Source of the DNA: Gammaproteobacteria bacterium
Lineage (GTDB): Bacteria; Pseudomonadota; Gammaproteobacteria; Steroidobacterales; Steroidobacteraceae
Reading direction: 5' to 3'
Assembly (NCBI GenBank): GCA_028870275.1
Contig: JAGWPY010000140.1
Span: forward strand, 1-46,970
DNA length: 46,970 nucleotides
Positions within the stretch are counted from its first letter, which is position 1; each line of letters opens with the position of its first letter. Of this stretch, positions 9,781 through 21,752 are shown in pieces. Made by a program: the position numbers and the translations under genes. Below the pieces are notes generated by a model. That model was given only the letters and a program-made list of their open reading frames with translations. It ran no database searches and was not told where the DNA came from.

Positions 9781-11334
9781 ATGAGCGAGCCCAGGGAGCT
9801 GCCGCCGCTCCAGGGGATGATGCGCCTGTTCGGCGCATTCGCCCTGGCGCTCGCCACGTTCATGAACGTGCTCGACACGTCGATCGCCAATGTGTCGCTG
9901 TCGGCCATCGGCGGCGACCTCGGCGCCGCCGCCTCGCAGCTCACCTGGGTGATCACCTCGTTCGCGGTCGCCAACGCGATCGCCGTGCCGCTGACCGGCT
10001 GGCTCGCCCAGCGCTTCGGCGCGGTCCGCCTGTTCACCGCCTCGATCCTGCTGTTCACGGCGTTCTCGGTGCTGTGCGGCCTGGCCAATTCGCTGCAGAT
10101 GCTGATCTTCTTCCGCGTATTGCAGGGCGCGGCCGCGGGTCCGATGATTCCGTTGTCCCAGGCGCTGCTCCTGTCGACCTTTCCGCGACAGAAGGCGGGC
10201 ACGGCGCTCGCGGTGTGGGCGATGACCACGCTGGTGGCGCCGGTGATGGGGCCGATGCTCGGCGGCTGGATCACCGACAACATCTCCTGGCCCTGGATCT
10301 TCTACATCAACCTGCCCGTCGGTCTGTTCGCCGCGGTGGTCACCTGGGACATCTATCGCGACCGCGAGACGCCGCGGCAGCGCCTGCCGATCGACGCGGT
10401 CGGACTCGGCCTGCTCATGCTCTGGGTCGGCTCCCTGCAGATCCTGCTCGACAAGGGCGAGGAGCTCGATTGGTTCGCATCGCCGGTGATCGTCGCGCTG
10501 GCGGTGACCGCGGCGCTCGGCTTCTGCGTGTTCCTCGCCTGGGAACTCGTCGACAACCCCCACCCGGTGGTGGACCTGCGCCTGTTCCGGGGTCGCAATT
10601 TCTGGAGCGGCACGCTCGCCTTCTCGCTCGGCTACGCGGTGTTCTTCGGCAATGTCGTGCTGCTGCCGCTCTGGCTGCAGGAGTACATGAACTACACGGC
10701 CACCTGGGCCGGACTTCTGACCGCGCCGGTCGGAATCCTGGCGCTGCTGCTCTCCCCCTACGTCGGCCGGCGCGTCGGTCGCACCGACTCGCGGATCCTC
10801 GCCACGATCGCCTTCGCGATCTTCGGTGTCGCGCTCTATCTGCGCACCTTCTACGATACCGACGCGAATTTCGGCTTCCTGGTCGTGCCAATCATCGTCC
10901 AGGGCGCGGCGATGGCCTTCTTCTTCGTGCCTCTCGTCAATCTGATCCTCGCCGGCCTGCCACCGTCGAAGATCCCGGGCGCCTCCGGTCTCGCCAATTT
11001 CGCGCGCATCACCGCGGGGAGCTTCGGCACGTCGCTCGCGATCACGCTCTGGGACGACCGCGCGAAGCTCCATCATGCACGGCTGGTCGAATCGATCAGC
11101 GCCGCCCACGGCAGCGCTCGTGCCTATTTCGGCGGCTTGCGCGCGGCCGGACTCGGCTCGCGCCAGGCCGCCTCGGTCATCGATCACGTGGTCGACGCAC
11201 AGGCGCGGCTCCTGGCCGCGGACGACGTGTTCTGGCTCTCGGCCATGCTGTTCTTCGCGATGATCGCCGTGGTCTGGCTCGCGCACCGCTCCCAGCCCGG
11301 TCATTCGAGCGATTCGGCATCGGCCGCGCATTGA
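9781..11334 (+). CDS. emrB: EmrB/QacA-type DHA2 MFS transporter
   Basis: 517 aa; FMNVLDTSIANVSLSAIGGDLGAAASQLTWVITSFAVANAIAVPLTGWLAQRFG. Confidence 0.88.
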   Translation: MSEPRELPPLQGMMRLFGAFALALATFMNVLDTSIANVSLSAIGGDLGAAASQLTWVITSFAVANAIAVPLTGWLAQRFGAVRLFTASILLFTAFSVLCGLANSLQMLIFFRVLQGAAAGPMIPLSQALLLSTFPRQKAGTALAVWAMTTLVAPVMGPMLGGWITDNISWPWIFYINLPVGLFAAVVTWDIYRDRETPRQRLPIDAVGLGLLMLWVGSLQILLDKGEELDWFASPVIVALAVTAALGFCVFLAWELVDNPHPVVDLRLFRGRNFWSGTLAFSLGYAVFFGNVVLLPLWLQEYMNYTATWAGLLTAPVGILALLLSPYVGRRVGRTDSRILATIAFAIFGVALYLRTFYDTDANFGFLVVPIIVQGAAMAFFFVPLVNLILAGLPPSKIPGASGLANFARITAGSFGTSLAITLWDDRAKLHHARLVESISAAHGSARAYFGGLRAAGLGSRQAASVIDHVVDAQARLLAADDVFWLSAMLFFAMIAVVWLAHRSQPGHSSDSASAAH

Positions 11335-11349
11335 TCTGCGCCTGGCCTG

Positions 11350-11420
11350 CGACCAATTTAGTTAAATTATATTAAAAACAATTATTTAAGATAACTTTAT
11401 AAACTCAATTATAACTATCC
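11350..11420. other. AT-rich intergenic island
   Basis: Run such as aatttagttaaattatattaaaaacaattatttaagataactttataaactcaattataacta, in strong contrast to the GC-rich surroundings. Confidence 0.8.
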
Positions 11421-11536
11421 TGCGCCGAACGGCGCACAAGTCCGCCGTCGATAAATCCGCGTTGCGTTTTGTCAATTGTCTTGTATATTCCCGTCATAGC
11501 ATCTTGATTTATCACGGCTCCGCAGCGGATATCCGC

Positions 11537-11569
11537 CTCGAAACCACATTAACTAGTTGCGGTTTCGAG
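11537..11569. promoter_or_regulatory. Inverted repeat in the leader of the 130-aa ORF (CTCGAAACC-15 nt-GGTTTCGAG)
   Basis: 9-bp perfect arms at 11537-11545 and 11561-11569, immediately preceded by palindrome GCGGATATCCGC (11525-11536); an AGAGG SD-like site follows before ATG 11585. Confidence 0.55.
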
Positions 11570-11584
11570 ACAAAGAGGCTTTAC

Positions 11585-11977
11585 ATGATCAACGCCTGGG
11601 AACATTTTCACCACGCGACCCTCGAGCTCGTTCGCTCGACGCCCATCAAGCAACGCCTGATCAGCGCCTACCGGCGCCATCTCGCCGACGTGAGCGAGGA
11701 CCAACTCCCCGGAGAGATCCGTGAGCCCTTCTCGCAGGTGCGGCGCAGCCTCTGCGGCGTTCAGCCGCTGCGCGGCGAGGACGCGGTCGCCGCCTCGGTG
11801 CGCAAGATGTCGAATCAGGATGCCGACGAATGCGCGGCCATGATCGTCGAGATCTTCGGGCGCATCAGCCGCGTGCAGAGCGCCGCGGCGCGCGTGGTCA
11901 ACGCGCCGCTGAAGCTGCACAGCGTCAGCGATGACAGCGGCGAGTTCGCCGTGCCCGCCTGGATCGCCAACAACTGA
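11585..11977 (+). CDS. Hypothetical protein, 130 aa
   Basis: MINAWEHFHHATLELVRSTPIKQRLISAYRRHLADVSEDQLPGEIREPFSQV...; SD-like AGAGG 6 nt upstream of ATG; the listed ORF begins upstream at 11462 but that N-terminus looks non-coding. Family not recognised. Confidence 0.7.
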   Translation: MINAWEHFHHATLELVRSTPIKQRLISAYRRHLADVSEDQLPGEIREPFSQVRRSLCGVQPLRGEDAVAASVRKMSNQDADECAAMIVEIFGRISRVQSAAARVVNAPLKLHSVSDDSGEFAVPAWIANN

Positions 11978-12003
11978 GACGGCCGCCACCGCCCCGCGCG
12001 CGC

Positions 12004-12459
12004 TCAGTCGAGCTTGAACTCGATCGTGTCCCAGCGCGTGGTGTCCTCGTGGCGCGCCTGCCGCCGCAGCGCGTCGATCAGATCCCGTTCGTGCCAGGGC
12101 ACGATCTCGTCGGCGAGATCGCGGATCTCCTTCGGCAGCGGATCGGTCGAGCCGAAGTTCTCCAGCGAGACGATCGGCCGGTCCGCGGATTTGGCGAAAT
12201 TCATCTGGAACTGCACCAGTTCCGGTGCCGCGCGGTAGACCGCCGGCAGCACGATCACCACCTCGCTGGGGGCGATCTGGCGGCGCAATTCCTCGCGTTG
12301 GCTCTCGCGATCGATCGAGCGCCTCGCCTTGGGTTCGCTGGTGTTGCGGTAATAGAACGTGCGCGGCGCCTCCAGGTACTCGAACACGCGCGTGTAGTCG
12401 TCGCTCTCTTCCCAGTTGTGAGTCACGAACAGGCGGATCGGGTTGGCCGGCGTCGACAT
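12004..12459 (-). CDS. ThsB/MTH538-type TIR-like domain protein
   Basis: 151 aa from ATG 12459: RLFVTHNWEESDDYTRVFEYLEAPRTFYYRNTSEPKA...EELRRQIAPSEVVIVLPAVYRAAPELVQFQMNFAKSADRPIVSLENFG...LADEIVPWHERDLIDALRRQ resembles the MTH538/DUF1863 (Thoeris ThsB TIR-like) family. Confidence 0.72.
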   Translation of the reverse strand: MSTPANPIRLFVTHNWEESDDYTRVFEYLEAPRTFYYRNTSEPKARRSIDRESQREELRRQIAPSEVVIVLPAVYRAAPELVQFQMNFAKSADRPIVSLENFGSTDPLPKEIRDLADEIVPWHERDLIDALRRQARHEDTTRWDTIEFKLD

Positions 12460-12517
12460 CGGTATGCTTCCCTGTGAGACGTCAATCGGCATGCGCATCG
12501 AGGCGCGCGCCGATACA

Positions 12518-13282
12518 ATGTTGCGCGTGCGCCTGCTCGTTTACAACATTCGCTATGCGACCGGCATCGGGCCCGCGTTCCATCTGCCGCTGCCCGGGGC
12601 CGGATACCTGCGCTCGAGCCGACAGGTCCTCTCGCAGATCACGCGGTTCATCAAGGAACAGGACCCGGACGTCGTCGGACTGATCGAGGTCGACACCGGC
12701 TCGATCCGCACGGGGATGGTCAATCAGGCCGACTACATCGCGCGATCCCTCGGCCATTTCTCCACGTACGAATGCAAGTACGGCGTCTCCTCGGTGAACC
12801 AGCTGATGCCGATCGTGCGCAAGCAGTCGAACGCCTTCCTCGCGGCGCCGCGCGTGCACAACGAACGCTTCCACTATTTCGACACCGGCATCAAGCGGCT
12901 GATCATCGAGCTCGAACTGGACGAAGTCGCGATCTTCCTGGTCCACCTGAGCCTCAAGTTCCGCCATCGCCAGTACCAGCTGCGCTACCTGTACGACCTG
13001 ATCCGCAAGTCCTCGAAGCCCGTGATCGTGGCCGGCGACTTCAACACCTACTGGGGCGACCACGAGATCTACCTGTTCACCCAGGCCGCGGGCCTGCGCA
13101 ACGCGAACCTGCGCGGACTGCCTTCCTACCCGAGCCGCAGCCCCCGCAAGGAACTCGACTTCATCCTGCACAGCGACCGGGTCGCGATCGATCGATTCGA
13201 GATTCCGGACGTACGCCTCTCGGATCATCTGCCGCTGATCTGCGACTTCACGGTGCACGAACGGGCCCGGCAGGCGGCCTGA
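12518..13282 (+). CDS. Endonuclease/exonuclease/phosphatase (EEP) family protein
   Basis: MLRVRLLVYNIRYATG, DVVGLIEVDTGS, VIVAGDFNTYWGD, KELDFIL, RLSDHLPLICDF: all EEP catalytic motifs present. Start may instead be ATG 12491. Confidence 0.88.
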   Translation: MLRVRLLVYNIRYATGIGPAFHLPLPGAGYLRSSRQVLSQITRFIKEQDPDVVGLIEVDTGSIRTGMVNQADYIARSLGHFSTYECKYGVSSVNQLMPIVRKQSNAFLAAPRVHNERFHYFDTGIKRLIIELELDEVAIFLVHLSLKFRHRQYQLRYLYDLIRKSSKPVIVAGDFNTYWGDHEIYLFTQAAGLRNANLRGLPSYPSRSPRKELDFILHSDRVAIDRFEIPDVRLSDHLPLICDFTVHERARQAA

Positions 13283-13313
13283 GCCCCCATTTCGACCGAG
13301 GAGAGACCGACCC

Positions 13314-15338
<2,025 letters not shown>

Positions 15339-15424
15339 CCCGCTGCGCACGCCGATTCGCCACCGCATGTGGTAGCATTTGCACAGAAAATCAGGCGCTT
15401 GGGGCGAAGCGACGATGACACTCA

Positions 15425-16489
15425 ATGGATGAGAGACCGGTCGATCTGGCCTTGTTGAAGAGCTTTTCACCGCTCGACGGACTGAAGGCCGAGAACCTGC
15501 ACGCGCTCGCGCGCAAGACCAACGTACGCTCGCTCGAGGCGGGACGGCTCTTGTTCAAGGAGGGCGACACCGACAAGCGCACCTTCTATCTGGTTTCCGG
15601 CCGCATCGATTATCGGGCCGACGACCGGCCGATCGGCTCGATCGCCGCCCGCTCGGCGGAGGCGCGCACCGCTCTCGCCCCGGGCCTGCCGCGCAGGTTC
15701 ACGGCGCGCGCCGCGACCGACGTCGAATACATCGCGATCGACAGCGACCTGCTCGACGTGCTGCTCACCTGGGACCAGACCGGGCAATACGAAGTCGCGG
15801 AACTCACCGGCGAAGCACTCGGCGACGAGAGCGACTGGATGACCACGCTCCTGCAGACCAAGGCGTTCCACCGGGTCCCGCCCGCGAACATCCAGGCGAT
15901 CTTCATGCGCATGCAGAGGATCAACTACCGCGCCGGCGACGTCGTGATCAAGCAGGGCACCGAAGGCGACTACTTCTACGTCGTGATTGCCGGCAAGTGC
16001 GTCGTGACGCGCGAGACCCCTCTCAACAAGGAAGGCATCAAGCTCGCCGAGCTCTCCCCGGGGGACAGCTTCGGCGAGGAGGCGCTGATCGCCGAAGCGA
16101 AGCGCAATGCGACCGTGACCATGGCGACCGACGGCACGCTGATGCGTCTCGGCAAGCAGGACTTCCAGACGCTGCTGAACGAGCCGCTGTTACAGTGGGT
16201 CGACTACGAGCAGGCCAAGGAGATCGTCGCCCGCGGCGGCAAGTGGCTCGATGTGCGGCTGCCGAGCGAGTTCCAGAGCTTTCGCATCGACGAGGCGATG
16301 AACATCCCGCTGTACTTCATCCGCCTGAAGCTCAACACGCTCGACAAGAAGACGCCCTACGTGGTGTGCTGCGATACCGGCCGGCGCAGCTCCGCCGCGG
16401 CTTACATCCTCGCGGAGCGCGGCTACGACGCCTATGTGCTGCGCGGCGGTCTCGGCGGCACCGACACGGCACGCCTGCGCAAGCTCTGA
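15425..16489 (+). CDS. Cyclic nucleotide-binding (two CNB domains) plus rhodanese domain protein
   Basis: 354 aa; CNB motif GDVVIKQGTEGDYFYVVIAGKCVVTRE...ELSPGDSFGEEALIAEAKRNATVTM; rhodanese WLDVRLPSEFQ...PYVVCCDTGRRSSAAAYILAERGYDAYVLRGG. Confidence 0.9.
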   Translation: MDERPVDLALLKSFSPLDGLKAENLHALARKTNVRSLEAGRLLFKEGDTDKRTFYLVSGRIDYRADDRPIGSIAARSAEARTALAPGLPRRFTARAATDVEYIAIDSDLLDVLLTWDQTGQYEVAELTGEALGDESDWMTTLLQTKAFHRVPPANIQAIFMRMQRINYRAGDVVIKQGTEGDYFYVVIAGKCVVTRETPLNKEGIKLAELSPGDSFGEEALIAEAKRNATVTMATDGTLMRLGKQDFQTLLNEPLLQWVDYEQAKEIVARGGKWLDVRLPSEFQSFRIDEAMNIPLYFIRLKLNTLDKKTPYVVCCDTGRRSSAAAYILAERGYDAYVLRGGLGGTDTARLRKL

Positions 16490-16526
16490 CCGGCGGCCGT
16501 CCCGAAGGCTCGGCGCCCGCCTCGAC

Positions 16527-16886
16527 TCACATCGTATGGGTGGGTTTGTCGCCGCCGAGCGCGCCGGCGAGATAGGTCTCGATCTTCTTCTGAGTGATGC
16601 CGCGGTCCTGTTCGCTGAACTGCACGCCAATGCCGGCCGTGCGCTTGCCCTGGGCGCCCTTCGGCGTCATCCAGATCACGCGGCCCGCGACCGGGAGCTT
16701 CTCCTCCTCGCCCATCAGATTCAGCAGCATGAAGACTTCGTCGCCGAGCCGGTAGTTGCTGTTCGTCGGAATGAACAGGCCGCCGTTCTTCACGAACGGC
16801 ATATAGGCGAGGTAGAGCGCGCTCTTGTCCTTGATCGTCAGCGTCAGCAGACCAGGCTTGTTGTTCGGGCTACGCAATGCCATCAC
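16527..16886 (-). CDS. pilZ: PilZ-domain protein (type IV pilus PilZ-like)
   Basis: 119 aa; LLTLTIKDKSALYLAYMPFVKNGGLFIPTNSNYRLGDEVFMLLNLM; position next to holB is the usual pilZ context. Confidence 0.9.
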   Translation of the reverse strand: MMALRSPNNKPGLLTLTIKDKSALYLAYMPFVKNGGLFIPTNSNYRLGDEVFMLLNLMGEEEKLPVAGRVIWMTPKGAQGKRTAGIGVQFSEQDRGITQKKIETYLAGALGGDKPTHTM

Positions 16887-16929
16887 GTTCGAACCAACCC
16901 CTTCGCGTCGCGAAAGTCACGAGCTTACG

Positions 16930-19569
<2,640 letters not shown>

Positions 19570-19573
<4 letters not shown>

Positions 19574-20382
19574 CGCGCCTCGAGCCGGGCGAGCAGCGCA
19601 TTGGCGGCGCCATGCTCGCGATAGATGCGCCGCGAGGCGCCTCGGCCGATCGCGCCCACCGGCATCGGGCCACGCAGCGCGTTGGTCATGAACACCTCGT
19701 CGGCGCTCTGCAGATCCGCGAACCGCAGCGGCGACTCGGTCGCGCGCAAGCCGAGCGAAGCCGCGCGCTCGAGCACGAAGCGGCGCATCACCCCGGCGAC
19801 GCCGCAGCGGTCGACCGGCGGCGTCAGCAGCAGATTGGCGCGCCTGATGAACACGTTGGACATCGTACCGCAGACCACCCGGTCCTCGTGATCGAGCATC
19901 AGCCCCTCGCCGATGCGAGGGTCGCTCCATTCGGCGCGCGCCAGCACCGATTCGAGCCGATTCAGCGTCTTCATGCCGGCCAGGGCCGGATTGCAGCCGA
20001 GCCGGGTACGGCAGATGCGAAGCGCGAGCGGCACCCCTCGCGCGAACGTCGGCAACGGAGCGAGCGCGAGCAGCCGCGTGGCGCGTTCATGGCCGCTCGG
20101 CCGGTAGCCGCGCGCACCGGGGCCGCGGGTCACGATCAGCTTGAGAACACCCTCCCGGCGCCGGCGCGAGGCACCGACGAGCTCCCGGCGCAGATCGGCC
20201 TCGGGCGGGGCCTGGATCGCGAGGCGCGCGCAGCTCGCGTACAGCCGTTCGAGGTGCAGGTCGAGGAGCCGCAGCTCGCCGCGGCGGATCCGCATGGTCT
20301 CGAACACGCCGTCTCCGTAGTGCAGGCCACGGTCGCGCCAGTCGATGCGGCGCGCGACGCGTCCGTTGATCCACACGCTCAT
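19570..20382 (-). CDS. pabC: Aminodeoxychorismate lyase
   Basis: MSVWINGRVARRIDWRDRGLHYGDGVFETMRIRRG, LNRLESVLARAEW, GEGLMLDHEDRVVCGTMSNVFI. Confidence 0.93.
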
Positions 20383-21752
20383 GGGTCTCGGCCCAGGGCG
20401 CGCAGCAGCCCCTTCGCCTTCGCGCGCGTCTCCGCCAGTTCCCGTTCGGGCTGTGAGTCGGCGACGATGCCCGCGCCGGCGCGGAACGCCAGACGGGGCC
20501 CGTGGGTCGTGAAGGTGCGGATCAGGATGTTGAAATCGGCGCTGCCGTCGCGGTTCAGATAGCCTATCGAGCCGGTGTAGGCGCCGCGGCCTCCGCCCTC
20601 GAGCTCGGCGATGATCTGCATGCAGCGCACCTTCGGGCAGCCGGTGATCGTGCCGCCCGGGAATACGGCGCGCAGCGCCTCGACCGGCGAGACACCGGCG
20701 CGCAAACGGCCGCGCACGTTCGAGACGATGTGATGGACGTGGGCGTAGGTCTCGATGCTCATGAACTCGTCGACCTCGACCGTTCCACCGCGACAGACGC
20801 GGCCGAGATCGTTGCGTTCGAGATCGATCAGCATCACGTGTTCGGCCCGCTCCTTCTCGTCGCGCAACAGCGTGCTGACCAGTTCGGCGTCCGCTCGCGC
20901 CGTGGCGCCGCGCGGCCGGGTCCCGGCGATCGGCCGGGTCGAGACCCGGTCGCCGCGGATCGACAGCAACCGCTCGGGCGAGGAGCTCTGCACGGCGAAT
21001 TCGCCGTACCGCAACAGCGCCGCGAAGGGACTCGGGTTCGCCATGCGCAGCCGCTGGTACAGGGCGACCGGATCGAGCGGCTCGATGGCCGTTCCCGACC
21101 AACGACGCGAGAGATTGGTCTGATAGACCTCGCCAGCGGCCGTGTACTCGAGCGCCCGGCGCACGGCCTGCAGGAAGCGACCCGGATCCTCCTCCTCGAT
21201 CTCGACCGCGGGTAGCGGCGGGGCTGCGTCCGGCGGCTCCCCGAAGGCCGTCACGTCCGCCAGAAACTCCTCGAGCAGTCCTTCGAAGCCCTGCTCGGCG
21301 ATCAGCCATGCCCGTCCCCGGGAGCGATCGCGCAGCCAGGCCGCGGGCGCGCGAAACGCGAGCCCGACGAACGGATCCGGCGACTCGGGAAGGACGAGCC
21401 TGGGTTCGATCTCGGCGGCGAGTTCGTAACCCAGGTAGATCAGCCAGCCGCCGCGAAACGGCAAGGCATCGCCCGGCGGGTCGGCTTCCGGCGAGGCGGG
21501 CGGCGGGTCGGACAGGCTCAGCGCGCGCCAGCGGCGGTCGAGTTCGGCGAGGAACCCTTCGCCGGAACGATCCGCGGCGGTTGCGCACAGCACTTCGCCG
21601 GAACAGATCGGCAGGAGGTCGTAGCGCTCGCCCGCGACCGCGGTCTCGGTGACCGCGACGCTCTCCAGCAATCCCGGATATCGCTGCGGCCGCGCAGCGA
21701 CCAGCCGCGAAGGTTCAAACCTTGCGGAAAATGAGCGAACCGTTCGTGCCAC
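20379..21752 (-). CDS. pabB: Aminodeoxychorismate synthase component I
   Basis: YQTNLSRRWSG, SSSPERLLSIRGDRVSTRPIAGTRPRG, HVMLIDLERNDLGRVC, PGGTITGCPKVRCMQIIAELE. Exact start uncertain (overlaps fabF 3' end by 38 bp). Confidence 0.92.
   Translation of the reverse strand: MARTVRSFSARFEPSRLVAARPQRYPGLLESVAVTETAVAGERYDLLPICSGEVLCATAADRSGEGFLAELDRRWRALSLSDPPPASPEADPPGDALPFRGGWLIYLGYELAAEIEPRLVLPESPDPFVGLAFRAPAAWLRDRSRGRAWLIAEQGFEGLLEEFLADVTAFGEPPDAAPPLPAVEIEEEDPGRFLQAVRRALEYTAAGEVYQTNLSRRWSGTAIEPLDPVALYQRLRMANPSPFAALLRYGEFAVQSSSPERLLSIRGDRVSTRPIAGTRPRGATARADAELVSTLLRDEKERAEHVMLIDLERNDLGRVCRGGTVEVDEFMSIETYAHVHHIVSNVRGRLRAGVSPVEALRAVFPGGTITGCPKVRCMQIIAELEGGGRGAYTGSIGYLNRDGSADFNILIRTFTTHGPRLAFRAGAGIVADSQPERELAETRAKAKGLLRALGRDP

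Noticed and set aside
6565-11331. 1588-codon open frame on the minus strand antisense to the RND adaptor end, RND permease and MFS genes
   Set aside because: It is in the codon-complementary phase to the RND and MFS genes, so it stays open simply because sense TTA, CTA and TCA codons are avoided in this GC-rich genome. Its translation is low-complexity (R/H/D/E/G/Q-rich) with no recognisable domain.
3235-11334. Efflux locus considered as a novel antiphage or toxin export system
   Set aside because: All proteins fall into standard NodT, HlyD/EmrA, RND, MFS and MarR families, so ordinary multidrug efflux is the simplest reading.
11350-11420. AT-rich tract considered as an origin of replication or phage attachment site
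   Set aside because: No dnaA gene, DnaA-box cluster, integrase or flanking direct repeats seen; described only as an AT-rich spacer.
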